Shown: positions 51,801 through 60,461 of the stretch, in pieces
Layout of the letters: every line of letters begins with the position of its first letter
How positions within the stretch are numbered: position 1 is the first letter of the stretch
Assembly (NCBI RefSeq): GCF_004912275.1
Contig: NZ_STGY01000024.1
Location: 1 to 62,268 of the forward strand
Direction: 5' to 3'
DNA: 62,268 nucleotides
From: Glycomyces buryatensis
GTDB lineage: Bacteria; Actinomycetota; Actinomycetes; Mycobacteriales; Micromonosporaceae
Notes under the pieces: model-generated
Seen by the model: the letters and a program-made list of their open reading frames with translations, nothing else
Told to the model about the DNA's origin: nothing
Databases searched by the model: none
Position numbers and translations under genes: made by a program

Positions 51801-52576
51801 GCTTCGCCGGTCTCACCGTGCTCGTCCGCGGCTTCGATCGCCGCGTCGTGGCCGTCGCCTCCGCCGTGCCCGTCGCCCTCGTCGTCCTCGCCGGGCCTTC
51901 CGGGGCGGCGGCCGTGGTCGATCATGTGGGGGAGCTGGGCGGGATTGTGATTGTCGGTCTCGTCGTGCATCATCAGCACGTATTCGCGGTAGCTGGGTTC
52001 GCCGGGGACGTGGATGTCGGCGTAGAGGCCGTCGGTGATCGGCTCCCCGGTCTCGGGGTCGGTCCACGTCGACTCGGCGGGTTCGACCACCAGGGCGCCG
52101 AACAGTCCGTGCGCGTTGGAGCCGTCCTCGCTGCCGCGCAGGTCGGCGATGTCGCTGAAGTGGAACACGCCTTCGCGTCGACACTCCCACACGTACTCCC
52201 GGCGTCCGCCCGGTTCCACACTGGAGTCGTGGTTGCCGCCGATGTGGCCGCCGTCGGCGGTCTGGAGGTCGTATCCGACGCCCTGGGTGTGAATGCCGGC
52301 CCGCTGCGGGAGTTCGTTGCGGAACCGGATCTTGAGGCGCTCGCCGACGCGGGCCCGCAGCACCAGCGGCCTCACCAGCGGATGCGGCTGCGGCACCAGT
52401 TCGGGGTCGGCGACCGGATCCGGGAAGGGATCGGGGAACTCGCGGCGGACCCGCCGCAGCTCGTCCTCGTTCTCGGCGAGGGTGTACATCATGCCGTTGC
52501 GGTCGTGGTCGCCGTAACCGTCGTAGACGATCGGGACGTGCAGGGCGACCACTTCATAGGTGCGTTGGGGGATCAT
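48860..52576 (-). CDS. Giant MnxG-like multicopper oxidase
   Basis: 1238 residues, several cupredoxin domains. Copper motifs in order: HTQGVGY with VFHFSD (about 135-185), HVFHLHVHQW (about 340), HCHLYPHFHSGMWG (about 397, with the Cys-His bridge and a type 1 ligand set), HVHLVKF (about 607), and FFHDHLLANERQRHG (about 665). Three further cupredoxin units follow without full ligand sets. Size and motif order resemble the manganese oxidase MnxG. No signal peptide is seen at the chosen ATG (52576, behind CGGGAG) or further upstream. A His/Gly/Asp/Glu-rich linker (about 230-265) could bind metal. Substrate (Mn2+, Fe2+, Cu+ or organics) is not fixed by sequence. Confidence 0.85.
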   Translation of the reverse strand: MIPQRTYEVVALHVPIVYDGYGDHDRNGMMYTLAENEDELRRVRREFPDPFPDPVADPELVPQPHPLVRPLVLRARVGERLKIRFRNELPQRAGIHTQGVGYDLQTADGGHIGGNHDSSVEPGGRREYVWECRREGVFHFSDIADLRGSEDGSNAHGLFGALVVEPAESTWTDPETGEPITDGLYADIHVPGEPSYREYVLMMHDETDNHNPAQLPHMIDHGRRPGRPGEDDEGDGHGGGDGHDAAIEAADEHGETGEAAEIEHSMMLLSYRTEPMGGRALAYRRLLESGQIDPVRDRITGEEQHHSSWLFGDPATPIFRAYRGDRAKIHVLHSGVKETHVFHLHVHQWRAVPGNEESPLIDSVTIGPQQAFTIEPLGGAGSVQQATGDVIFHCHLYPHFHSGMWGMWRVFDVLQDGGGTYPDGTAIAPLRPLPGHDEPPAPTAERPGFPRFMEGEYPQKSPRPPRTPLMPEGMGREPSDLERAAFVDDPQPGEAFTKITTRTDAPVRRYDLVVMTGPVDYYRGSGEDSSTWRDEHGVFYVLQEELDEAGGIEAFQRQLAVGTRKVEPIAIRANKGEVVELGMTNALPPGPQEENDFDPFLPFQPECGLHVHLVKFDPLVSDGSSIGWNYLTGATTADHGEEDFARYNTWMFRWYCDEEFGTIFFHDHLLANERQRHGLFGAMIAEAEGAQWSRPDGSEANNSSQAVVRLSDGTAFREQVLAVADFVPLWQHHDGEEPRPINPPDFPGALDDQGVMGVNYRCEPLHERPGDPADWFDSDVHGDPFTPLTPMYHGETLRIRLYQGSHEEQHSFRVNGMRWPAWWTDPGSPWRDQQTIGISEAFTLNLDAATGPGDHQWSLASIDDTWLGCWGIIRVLPELNGDLPPLPGALFSEPTFTDAQGGRERRYRVEARAGEIHYSPHRSDPFGAYFTTRGLLEGEPLILRCRVGEWVEVELVNRLDGPLEATPFDPPLPALDDPEDREISARVSLHPSGLVQYDVRTGDGSNVGFNEDGTARPGSKAVYRWYAERPGVVLLEDRADVRTHRHRGLVGALIVEEESVTPYDPVSGRERWVGEQAVLKRAGHESVHELVLLLQDGVRQYHQGDPTQPVRDLEDEPEDSGQKAFNYRSAHLRPTEPSLAQANPVTPVVDCSPGEAVRLHLVTAADRPRNHTFYVHGQTWPMEEHLREPHVGAIGGVTTGTVRSLDFTPSAEGDYAYRTGVLRWALSEGLWGLVRVRR

Positions 52577-52836
52577 CAATGCTCCCGGAAAGTGATCATG
52601 AGAATTCTTTGGGTCACTTTCGAGGCTAGGGAAATCGTCCCAACCTGTGGGTACACGAAGCCCGCCCGGAGGTCGGATGACCCCGCCACGGCCGGTACTT
52701 TTCAGACGCACCGGGGTAGATGAACCGGGCGTTACGAGCGGCGACGGGCCCGATCGGTGGTCCAGCGTGGGACGAACGGCTGAATTTCGGTCCTACCGTC
52801 GCTACTCGGCGGCGTCGCGCGGGTCGACTCCCCGCT

Positions 52837-53379
52837 CTACCAGGTCTTGCGCTCTTCCCGCCAGGAGCGCATCGGTTCGGGCAGGTCCATCTTGGCGAAC
52901 GCCGGTGTCCAGTTCGCGGCCTTGTAGCCCATGCCCAGGTCGGTGTGGTGGAGTTCGACCTCGGTGAGGCGCCGGGGAAGGATCAGCGACGCGCGGAACA
53001 TCGGGCCGTCCATGACGCGCACCTCGGTCTGCCAGGCGGTCACGCTCACCATTTCGGCCTCGGCGGCGAAGGCCTCGGCGCTCTCGGCGACGTCGTCGTG
53101 CAGATCGTCCGCCGAGCGGTCGGCGCCCGCCTCGATGTCGGCCTCCCGTGCTCCCGGCCTCGAATACGCGGGAGTCTCCACTCCGGTCCGAGCCCAGGAG
53201 AGCAGGTTCCGCAGGGCGTCGGCGTTCCGCGCCACGTGAGTGATGAGATGGGCTCGAGTCCAGCCCGGCAGCAGCGAAGGCTCGCGCACCTCGCTGTCGG
53301 CCATGCTTCCAATCGCGAGGACGAGGCGGTTGGTCGCCACTCGCAGTACGCCCAGAAGCTCGGCAGGTTCGGTTGTCAT
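52837..53379 (-). CDS. Mycothiol-dependent maleylpyruvate isomerase-type (DinB-like) protein
   Basis: 180 residues. Four-helix DinB/MDMPI fold with the family motif LLPGWTRAHLITHVARNADALRNLLSWA, which supplies metal-binding His residues, and EVELHHTDLGMGY near the C-terminus. Proteins of this fold use mycothiol in actinobacteria to isomerise or transfer groups. The specific reaction is unknown. The start at 53379 lacks a clear ribosome site. Confidence 0.82.
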   Translation of the reverse strand: MTTEPAELLGVLRVATNRLVLAIGSMADSEVREPSLLPGWTRAHLITHVARNADALRNLLSWARTGVETPAYSRPGAREADIEAGADRSADDLHDDVAESAEAFAAEAEMVSVTAWQTEVRVMDGPMFRASLILPRRLTEVELHHTDLGMGYKAANWTPAFAKMDLPEPMRSWREERKTW

Positions 53380-53452
53380 ATCGGCATCGTATCGAGCTTT
53401 CACCCTCCAGTGGAAGATCCTGCCCTCCCGGCCCCGATCATCCCAACGGCGG

Positions 53453-53884
53453 ATGCAAATACAACGATCAAAGGAGGGCGTATCGACCAAGCGGACAATT
53501 CTGGACGGACTGGAGCACCGACGAGAGGAGCAGGCTGAAGCACTGGCCGGAGCATTCAGCGGCAAACTCGAAGGCCCCCTCGGCGAACTGTCCGAAATGC
53601 TCGGCGACCTCCAGGGAACCGCCAAGGCCCCCATCGAACTGGTCAACAACGACCGCACCACCACCCTCACCGTCGGCTCCAGCATCAGCGGCAGCGCCCA
53701 GGTCATCATGGGCTCCGACGGCCAGGTCACCGAGCTCGCCCACAGCCCCAACAGCGAGGTGCTCGGCTCCCGCGCCGAAGTCGGCAAGGCCACCGACCTG
53801 CGCGTCGGCCTGGGCGACGCCAACTTCGACCTCCAAGTGACCGGCCGCGCCGCCATGCGCGGACGCTTCCGCTATACCGGATGA
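53453..53884 (+). CDS. Uncharacterised protein upstream of the DUF2182 gene
   Basis: About 143 residues. An N-terminal helix (ILDGLEHRREEQAEALAGAF) is followed by a small beta-rich part with many Gly, Ser and Thr. No known family is evident. The ATG at 53453 has no ribosome site, whereas a perfect AAAGGAGGG at 53470-53478 has no start codon after it in this frame, so the true start is uncertain. It ends 4 bp before the DUF2182 gene and is probably co-translated with it. Confidence 0.55.
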   Translation: MQIQRSKEGVSTKRTILDGLEHRREEQAEALAGAFSGKLEGPLGELSEMLGDLQGTAKAPIELVNNDRTTTLTVGSSISGSAQVIMGSDGQVTELAHSPNSEVLGSRAEVGKATDLRVGLGDANFDLQVTGRAAMRGRFRYTG

Positions 53885-53888
53885 GCCC

Positions 53889-54707
53889 ATGACCGACCTC
53901 CTCCAGCGAGCCCGCGCCAGGATCGACTGGGGCCTGGCCGGACTGCCGGCGGCGCTGGCCCTGGTCGCCATCGCCGGCCTGGTGCTGTGGGACGCCTCGC
54001 CCTCCCTGTCGCACTACATGCACCTGGCCGGTCCCGACCACCACGACGAGACCGCCGCACCAGAACCGCTCGCCCTCGCCGGACTCTTCAGCGCCGCATG
54101 GCTTCTCATGACCGTCGCCCACATGGTCCCGACGATGATCCCGCTCCTCGCCGCATTCCGAAAGGTCACCGGCGAACGCGAATGGCGGCACGGACTCATG
54201 CTCGCCGTCGTCGCGGGATTCCTGACGGTGTGGGCCGTGGCGGGCATCGTCGTCTCGGCCGTCCACGTCGGCATCCTCGAAGCCCTCTCCGGCGTCCACC
54301 TCGACGCGCTCGGCCCCTGGCTGCTCGTGTTCACGCTCGCGCTGGCCGGGAACTACCAGCTTTCGCGCTACGCCAATCGCTGCCTGCACGCCTGCCGCAC
54401 CCCGCTGAGCTTCCTGGCCGGGCGCTGGACCGGCACCGGCCGGCCCGGACGCGAAGCCTTCGGCGTCGGCCTCGACTACGGCCGCTCCTGCCTCGGATGC
54501 TGCGCGGCCCTCATGGTCGTCATGTTCGCCGTCGGCTCCGCCGGGCACGGCTGGATGGTGCTGTTCGCGCTGCTCAGCGTGCTCCAAAAGAACGCCCCCT
54601 GGGGCCCGAAGCTGTCCAAACCCATCGGCGTCGCCTTCCTGGCCGCCGCCACGATCATCGCGTTCGTCCAGGTCATGGACGTCATCGGGCCGGGCCGGAC
54701 GCTCTGA
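53889..54707 (+). CDS. DUF2182 (COG5486) predicted metal-binding membrane protein
   Basis: 272 residues with about seven membrane segments. The family signature GLDYGRSCLGCCAALMVVMFAVG (about 195-215) has two Cys in a CxxCC-like group, and HMVPTMIPLLAAF near residue 80 is also typical. Family function is unknown; copper or other metal handling has been suggested from the Cys and His content. It lies in a small two-gene unit, not far from the multicopper oxidase. Confidence 0.82.
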   Translation: MTDLLQRARARIDWGLAGLPAALALVAIAGLVLWDASPSLSHYMHLAGPDHHDETAAPEPLALAGLFSAAWLLMTVAHMVPTMIPLLAAFRKVTGEREWRHGLMLAVVAGFLTVWAVAGIVVSAVHVGILEALSGVHLDALGPWLLVFTLALAGNYQLSRYANRCLHACRTPLSFLAGRWTGTGRPGREAFGVGLDYGRSCLGCCAALMVVMFAVGSAGHGWMVLFALLSVLQKNAPWGPKLSKPIGVAFLAAATIIAFVQVMDVIGPGRTL

Positions 54708-54810
54708 GAGCTGCCGCACGGCTTGTCATGGAGCACAAGGGAAGCACGGCCCGAACGGCACGCCGGTAATCGGTGCGAGACTCGGATTCCACCTCGACGA
54801 AAGGGCCCGA

Positions 54811-56082
54811 GTGCGCCAGGGAACCCCCGACCCGAGCCTTTTCCGAAACCTCGACGCCCGGCGCCTCTGGTACGCCAGCGCGTGCATGTCCGCCGCAATG
54901 TGGATGCTGCACATCACCGTTGCCCTGCACGTCCTATCGGTCGCCGACACGGCGGCATTGGCGGCGGTGCAGCTGACCGGCGCTATTCCGGCCCTGCTGC
55001 TGATGCCGATCGCCGGGCTGGCCGCCGACAAGTTCCCGGTGCGATCGTTGGCGCTGTCGGGGGTGAGCGTCCAAATCCTCGCGGTCGTCGGTCTCGCCAT
55101 CAGCGCCGCGCAGGGAAGCCTGACCGCTCTCGCGCTCTGTTTCGCCTTGCAGGGCACGGCGATGGCATTGTGGCCGCCTTCGCGTCAGCAGTGGCTCTAC
55201 GGGGTCATCGACGGCGACCTTCGGCAGAAGGCGAACGCGGCGATCGGCTCGCTGAACGGCGCCATGACCATTGTGGGCGCCGTCGGCGCCGGCGTGGTCT
55301 CGATCTGGTCCCCGGTCATCGCGATCGTGGCGGTGGCCTGCCTGCTCGCGCTCGGCCTGCTCCAGCTGCTTCGCGTGAGCGCCCCCGAACCGGTGGCCGA
55401 GCGGCCCACCGAACCGAAACGGATCGGGGCCCACCTGCGCGGCTTCGCGGCCGACCTTCGCGCGGGCTTCGGCGCGACCCGGCGTTTCCCACTGGCGCAG
55501 TCGGTGATCTGGATCGGCATCGCCTGGGGCTTCATCGGCGGCGGCTATACGGTCATGATCAACGGCCACGTGATCGAGGACCTCAATGGAGGTTCGATCG
55601 CGGTCGCCGTCGTGTTCTGCTGCGACGGCCTGGCCGTCCTGGTCGCGACCGTGTTCGCGGGGCGCCTTCCCCGGTCGGCGCATCTGCCAGTATGGGGCCT
55701 CTGCTACGTGGTCCAGGGCCTGGGCTGGGCGTCGTTCTTCCTGGCCCCCAACCTGATCGCCACCATCGCCTGCATTGTGGTGATGCGTTTCGCCAGCGGC
55801 TTCATCATCGCGCTCGACACCACGATCCTGCTGGAGACCGTCCCGGGGGAGTTCCGAGGCCGAGTCACCTCGGTCCACCTCACCACCTACAACGCCATGG
55901 CCCGCCTCTCCCTGGCGGCCCTCGGCTCGGCCCTCGCCGCGGTGAGCCTCGTCTGGCTGGGCGTCGCCGCCGGCCTGCTCTCATCCGCGTTCGGCATCGT
56001 CTGGTGGCTCCTGGCCGGCCGCAGATCCCGCTCCACTTACATGCGGGCACCGACATTGGATCCCGAGAGCGTTCGGGCGTGA
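54811..56082 (+). CDS. Major facilitator superfamily transporter
   Basis: 423 residues, about 12 membrane segments, with the DHA-like loop after TM2 (AGLAADKFPVRSLALSG) and the mirrored loop in the second half. The tail is short and basic. It resembles drug or enterobactin-type exporters of actinobacteria; substrate is unknown. GTG start at 54811. It is not linked to a visible operon. Confidence 0.87.
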   Translation: MRQGTPDPSLFRNLDARRLWYASACMSAAMWMLHITVALHVLSVADTAALAAVQLTGAIPALLLMPIAGLAADKFPVRSLALSGVSVQILAVVGLAISAAQGSLTALALCFALQGTAMALWPPSRQQWLYGVIDGDLRQKANAAIGSLNGAMTIVGAVGAGVVSIWSPVIAIVAVACLLALGLLQLLRVSAPEPVAERPTEPKRIGAHLRGFAADLRAGFGATRRFPLAQSVIWIGIAWGFIGGGYTVMINGHVIEDLNGGSIAVAVVFCCDGLAVLVATVFAGRLPRSAHLPVWGLCYVVQGLGWASFFLAPNLIATIACIVVMRFASGFIIALDTTILLETVPGEFRGRVTSVHLTTYNAMARLSLAALGSALAAVSLVWLGVAAGLLSSAFGIVWWLLAGRRSRSTYMRAPTLDPESVRA

Positions 56083-56125
56083 CCGGCGATTCCGGCGCAG
56101 CGCCGTGGGTATACCGGAAGCGGTC

Positions 56126-56158
56126 GTTCCCCGGCTGTTCATGTTTAGTTGGTGGAAG
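56126..56158 (+). promoter_or_regulatory. PHO-box-like triple repeat upstream of phoX-like gene
   Basis: Three contiguous 11-bp units each starting GTT: 56126-56136, 56137-56147 (GTTCATGTTTA) and 56148-56158. PhoP boxes in actinomycetes are built from 11-bp direct repeats related to GTTCACC. The position, about 100 bp before a PhoX phosphatase, supports phosphate-starvation control. Only the middle unit is close to consensus. Confidence 0.5.
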
Positions 56159-56254
56159 CGGTCAATACCGCGGCATAGCGTCCTGAAGCGAGTAGAACTG
56201 AATTGACAACCCGATAGTCCTGTTCCTCACAGGATTGTTTTGGAGCTAGCTACC

Positions 56255-58330
56255 ATGCCTGAAAACATCCCCAGCAAGCGGCGCAAGCTGCCGCTCTTCT
56301 CCTCGCACCTGGGCGGACGGGCGGCGATGACCTGTCTGTACCGCTGCGGCAACGCCTGCGACCACCCGGTGCCGAACGAGTCGGACAACCCCTACTTCGG
56401 CGACGTGGTCGCCCAGGCCGTCTCGCGCCGTTCACTGTTCCGCGCCGGCGTGGTCGCCTCCGTGACCGCCGGTGCCGCGGGGGCGCTGGCCGGCTCGGCC
56501 GCGGCCGCGGAGAACGGCACGCAGGCCTCCGGCCACGGCGGGGCCCGGACGGGCCTTCGGTTCGAGCCGGTGGAGCCGAACACCGATGACGCGGTCACGA
56601 TCCCGGAGGGGTACGAGCAGCAGATCGTCATCCGCTGGGGCGACCCGGTCCTGGAAGGCGCTCCCGAATTCGACGCCGACTCGCAGACCCCCGAGTCGCA
56701 GGCCGGCCAGTTCGGCTACAACAACGACTACCTGGCGCTGCTGGCCCACCCCGAGAACCGCCGCCAGAAGGTGCTCGTCTCCAACCACGAGTACTCCGAC
56801 GAGCCGCTCATGTTCCCCGGTTACGACGGCGACAACCCGACCCAGGAGCAGGTCGAGATCGCCTGGGCCGCACACGGTCTCTCCGTGGTCGTGCTGGACG
56901 AGGACCGCCGCACCGGCGCGCTCACCCCGGTCGTCGGCAATGAGCTGAACCGCCGCATCACCGTCTCCTCCGAGTTCACCGTCTCCGGCCCCGCCGCCGG
57001 ATCGGACCTGCTCAAGACCTCCGCCGACGCCGAGGGCACTACCGTGTTCGGCACCCTGAACAACTGCGCGGGCGGCATGACCCCGTGGGGCACGGTCCTC
57101 TCCGGCGAGGAGAACTTCAACCAGTACTTCGCGAACGCCGGCCAGGTCACCGACCCGGTCGCCAAGGCCCGCCTGGCCCGCTACGGCCTCTCCGGGGACG
57201 CCTCCGAGCGCAAGTGGGAGCAGTTCGACTCCCGCTTCGACCTCCTCCAGGAGCCCAACGAGCCCAACCGCTTCGGCTGGATCGTGGAGCTCGACCCGTA
57301 CGACCCCGACTGGACCCCGCAGAAGCGCACGGCCCTCGGCCGCTTCAAGCACGAGGGTGCCGGGCCGCGCCTGGCCGACGACGGCCGAGTCGTCGTCTAC
57401 ATGGGCGACGACGAGCGCTTCGACTACTTCTACAAGTTCGTCTCCGACAACAAGATGAAGAGCGGCAGCGGCAAGCGCGCCCGGGAGCACAACCGCACCC
57501 TCCTGGACGAGGGCACGCTCTACGTCGCCAAGTTCACCGGCAACAGCCCCGCCGCCGAGATCGACGGCACCGGCACGCTCCCCTCCGACGGGGCCTTCGA
57601 CGGCACCGGCGAGTGGATCGCGCTCGCCCACGGCGACGAGTCCTTCGTGGACGGCATGTCCGCGGAGGAGGTCTACGTCTTCACCCGCGAGGCGTCCGAC
57701 AAGGTCGGCGCGACCAAGATGGACCGCCCCGAGGACGTCGAGCCCAGCCCCAAGACCGGCAACGTCTACATCGCGTTGACCAACAACTCCCAGCGCGGCA
57801 CGAGCGGCAAGGCCGCGGCCGACGAGGCCAACCCGCGCAATGCCAACAAGCACGGCCAGATCGTCGAGCTCGTGGAGAAGAACCGGAACGCGACCGGCCT
57901 GTCCTTCAACTGGAACCTGCTGCTGGTGTGCGGCGACCCCGAGGACTCCAGCACCTACTTCGGCGGCTTCCCCAAGGACCAGGTCAGCCCGATCTCCTGC
58001 CCCGACAACGTCGCCTTCGACCCGCACGGCAACCTGTGGATCTCCACCGACGGCAACGCGCTGGGCACGAACGACGGCCTGTTCAGCGTCCCGCTTAAGG
58101 GCGAGAGCCGCGGCCAGGTCAAGCAGTTCCTGACCGTCCCGGTCGGGGCCGAGACCTGCGGCCCGGTCGTCCAGGAGCGGCACGTCCTGGTCGCCGCCCA
58201 GCACCCGGGCGAGATCGACGGCGCCAGCTTCGAGAACCCGGGCTCCGAATGGCCCGACGGTCCGGGCTCCATCCCGCGCCCCTCGGTGGTCAACGTGACC
58301 AAGCGGGGATTCGGCCGCATCGGCTGCTGA
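56255..58330 (+). CDS. PhoX-family alkaline phosphatase (DUF839)
   Basis: 691 residues. After about 45 cytosolic residues comes a Tat signal (SRRSLFRAGVVAS). The mature protein follows the PhoX pattern: GYEQQIVIRWGDPVLEG, VSNHEYSDEPLMFPGY, NNCAGGMTPWGTVLSGEENF, MDRPEDVEPSPKTGNVYIAL and CPDNVAFDPHGNLWISTDG. It is a secreted, calcium/iron-dependent phosphatase that frees phosphate from organic phosphoesters. The ATG at 56255 follows TGGAG. A PHO-box-like repeat lies upstream and a strong terminator follows. Confidence 0.9.
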   Translation: MPENIPSKRRKLPLFSSHLGGRAAMTCLYRCGNACDHPVPNESDNPYFGDVVAQAVSRRSLFRAGVVASVTAGAAGALAGSAAAAENGTQASGHGGARTGLRFEPVEPNTDDAVTIPEGYEQQIVIRWGDPVLEGAPEFDADSQTPESQAGQFGYNNDYLALLAHPENRRQKVLVSNHEYSDEPLMFPGYDGDNPTQEQVEIAWAAHGLSVVVLDEDRRTGALTPVVGNELNRRITVSSEFTVSGPAAGSDLLKTSADAEGTTVFGTLNNCAGGMTPWGTVLSGEENFNQYFANAGQVTDPVAKARLARYGLSGDASERKWEQFDSRFDLLQEPNEPNRFGWIVELDPYDPDWTPQKRTALGRFKHEGAGPRLADDGRVVVYMGDDERFDYFYKFVSDNKMKSGSGKRAREHNRTLLDEGTLYVAKFTGNSPAAEIDGTGTLPSDGAFDGTGEWIALAHGDESFVDGMSAEEVYVFTREASDKVGATKMDRPEDVEPSPKTGNVYIALTNNSQRGTSGKAAADEANPRNANKHGQIVELVEKNRNATGLSFNWNLLLVCGDPEDSSTYFGGFPKDQVSPISCPDNVAFDPHGNLWISTDGNALGTNDGLFSVPLKGESRGQVKQFLTVPVGAETCGPVVQERHVLVAAQHPGEIDGASFENPGSEWPDGPGSIPRPSVVNVTKRGFGRIGC

Positions 58331-58372
58331 CATAGGAAGAAGCCCCTCACCTGGGGTGCAATGACCGAACGA

Positions 58373-58406
58373 CGAGGGGGTGGCTCCATCCGGGGTCACC
58401 CCCTCG
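58373..58406 (+). terminator. Terminator after the PhoX gene
   Basis: A perfect 10-bp stem, CGAGGGGGTG (58373-58382) with CACCCCCTCG (58397-58406), around a 14-nt loop, 43 bp past the stop. Confidence 0.7.
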
Positions 58407-58451
58407 CCGTACTCGGTAGAGTGGTGCCGTCCTCACGTCTAGAAGGAGCGC

Positions 58452-59456
58452 ATGGTGGGTCTCTCGGTATTGGTCATCGGCGGCACCGGCAGGATCTCGA
58501 CTTCGGTGGTCCGCGAGGCGGTGCGGCAGGGCATGGACGTCACGGTCCTGAACCGCAGCCGGACGAGTGAGCGGGTCCTCCCCGAGGAGGTCACGCGCCT
58601 CACCGCCGACGTCTCCGATCCGCAGGCGGTGCGCGACGTGGTGGGAGACCAGGAGTTCGACGCGGTGGTCAACTGGGTCAACTTCACTCCCGAGCAGGTC
58701 AAGCGCGATATCGACCTGTTCGGCGGGCGCTGCGGCCAGTACCTGTTCATCAGCTCCGCCAGCGCGTATCAGACCCCGCCGTCCCACCTGCCCGTGGTCG
58801 AGTCGACCCCGCTGAAGAACCCGTACTGGCAGTATTCGCGCGACAAGATCGCCTGCGAGGAGCTGCTGGTCGACGCCTACCGCGATGACGATTTCCCGGT
58901 GACGATCGTGCGGCCCTCGCACACCTACGACGAGACGATGCTGCCCTTCGACGGTGGCTGGACCGTCGTGGAACGCATGCGGGCCGGCAAGCCCGTCATC
59001 GTCCACGGCGACGGCACCTCACTGTGGACGATCACCCACAGCCGCGACTTCGCCGTCGGCTTCGTCGGCCTGCTCGGCAAGGCCGACGCGATCGGCGAGC
59101 CCTTCCACATCACCGGCGACGAGGCCCCCACCTGGAACCAGATCTTCACCTGGGTCGCCGAGGCAGCCGGCGTGGCCGAACCGAACCTGGTCCACGTCCC
59201 CTCCGACGCCATCGCCGCCGCCGACCCGAATTGGGGCGCCGGCCTCCTGGGCGACAAGGCCCACTCGATGGTCTTCGACAACTCCAAGATCAAGCGCCTG
59301 GTACCCGAGTTCGGGCGTTCGACCACCCCGTACCGGCTCGGCGCCCGCGAGGTCATCGCCTGGTACGACGCCCACGCCGACCACCGCGTGGCCGACCCCG
59401 AGACCGGCGACCTCATGGACTGGCTCGCCGAGACCTACGCGCCCTTGCCCAGGTAA
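58452..59456 (+). CDS. NAD-dependent epimerase/dehydratase-like SDR protein
   Basis: 334 residues. Rossmann start LSVLVIGGTGRIS (dinucleotide motif), an extended-SDR body with the active-site region YWQYSRDKIACEELL (Tyr-x3-Lys present), and a C-terminal part resembling plant CSP41/isoflavone-reductase-like reductases. It probably binds NAD(P) and acts on a nucleotide sugar or small aldehyde. It is followed by an esterase gene 56 bp downstream, possibly one unit. Confidence 0.85.
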   Translation: MVGLSVLVIGGTGRISTSVVREAVRQGMDVTVLNRSRTSERVLPEEVTRLTADVSDPQAVRDVVGDQEFDAVVNWVNFTPEQVKRDIDLFGGRCGQYLFISSASAYQTPPSHLPVVESTPLKNPYWQYSRDKIACEELLVDAYRDDDFPVTIVRPSHTYDETMLPFDGGWTVVERMRAGKPVIVHGDGTSLWTITHSRDFAVGFVGLLGKADAIGEPFHITGDEAPTWNQIFTWVAEAAGVAEPNLVHVPSDAIAAADPNWGAGLLGDKAHSMVFDNSKIKRLVPEFGRSTTPYRLGAREVIAWYDAHADHRVADPETGDLMDWLAETYAPLPR

Positions 59457-59512
59457 CGCCCGCCCGCGACCCCAAGCGGCGCAAAGAGACCGAACCGAAT
59501 CAGGAGACCACG

Positions 59513-60442
59513 TTGCCGGTAGACCCCTACTTCACCGATATGTTCCGAGGACTGGCGGAGGCCACCGCCCCGGCCGAGACCGACGAGGAGCGCGAGGCGC
59601 TCACCGAGGCGTTCTTCGAGGAGTTCAAGGCCGAGACGGCCGACTGGGACACCACGGGAATCTCGGTGGAGGACACCGCGATCGACGGACCTCACGGTCC
59701 GATCCCGCTCCGCACCTACCGTCCGGAGGGGACGGTGAACGGTGCCCTGTTGTGGATGCACGGCGGCGGGTTCCTCCACGGCGACCTGGACATGCCGGAA
59801 GGTCACGTGGTGAGCCTCGAACTGGCGCGTCGCGCCGGGGTCCTGGTCGTCTCGGTGGACTATCGCCTCGCGGGGGACGGCGTGTACTACCCGGTGCCGA
59901 TCGACGACGTCCACACCGCCTGGGACTGGCTGTGCGGACAGGACCTGCCCGCCGGGGTGCCGATCGCCATCGGCGGCGCCAGCGCCGGAGGCGCGCTCGC
60001 CTTGTCGACCGCCTTGCGCGCCAGGGACACCGACTCCCGGCCGGCGGACGCGCTCCTGCTGGCCTACCCGTTCGCGCACTTCCCGAACCCGGTCCTCAGT
60101 GCGGCCATGAGCGCCGAGATGGCGGCGGTCCCGTTCCGCTTCGACACCGACGGCATCGAGCACATGGTCCGCAACTACGTGGGCCGCATCAGTGACGTCC
60201 CGCCCGACGCCCTGCCGGGCGCGGCCAGGCTCGACGGCCTGCCCTCAACCCGCATCGTCGTCTCCGAATACGACGACCTGCGCGCTTCGGCCGAGCTCCT
60301 GGAGCGCCAGCTGAGCGAGGTCGGGGTCCCGGTCGAGTCCTATCTGGCCCCCGGCATGGTCCACGGGCACCTGAATCACGCCCCGATCCTCGCCCCGATC
60401 GAGGCGTCCCTGGATTTCTTCGCCAAGGCCCTGCACGCCTGA
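59513..60442 (+). CDS. Hormone-sensitive-lipase-type esterase (alpha/beta hydrolase fold 3)
   Basis: 309 residues, cytoplasmic. Oxyanion motif LLWMHGGGFLHGD, nucleophile Ser in IGGASAGGALAL, acid Asp in VSEYDDLRASAEL, and His in PGMVHGHLNH. It hydrolyses short-chain esters. TTG at 59513 is preferred, 7 nt after CAGGAG; no ATG lies near the conserved start. Confidence 0.85.
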   Translation: MPVDPYFTDMFRGLAEATAPAETDEEREALTEAFFEEFKAETADWDTTGISVEDTAIDGPHGPIPLRTYRPEGTVNGALLWMHGGGFLHGDLDMPEGHVVSLELARRAGVLVVSVDYRLAGDGVYYPVPIDDVHTAWDWLCGQDLPAGVPIAIGGASAGGALALSTALRARDTDSRPADALLLAYPFAHFPNPVLSAAMSAEMAAVPFRFDTDGIEHMVRNYVGRISDVPPDALPGAARLDGLPSTRIVVSEYDDLRASAELLERQLSEVGVPVESYLAPGMVHGHLNHAPILAPIEASLDFFAKALHA

Positions 60443-60461
60443 TGATTCCGTTGGGCCGCTG

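Noticed and set aside
53889..54707. DUF1326/DUF2182 pair
   Set aside because: DUF2182 is supported, but the preceding 143-residue protein does not show DUF1326 features.
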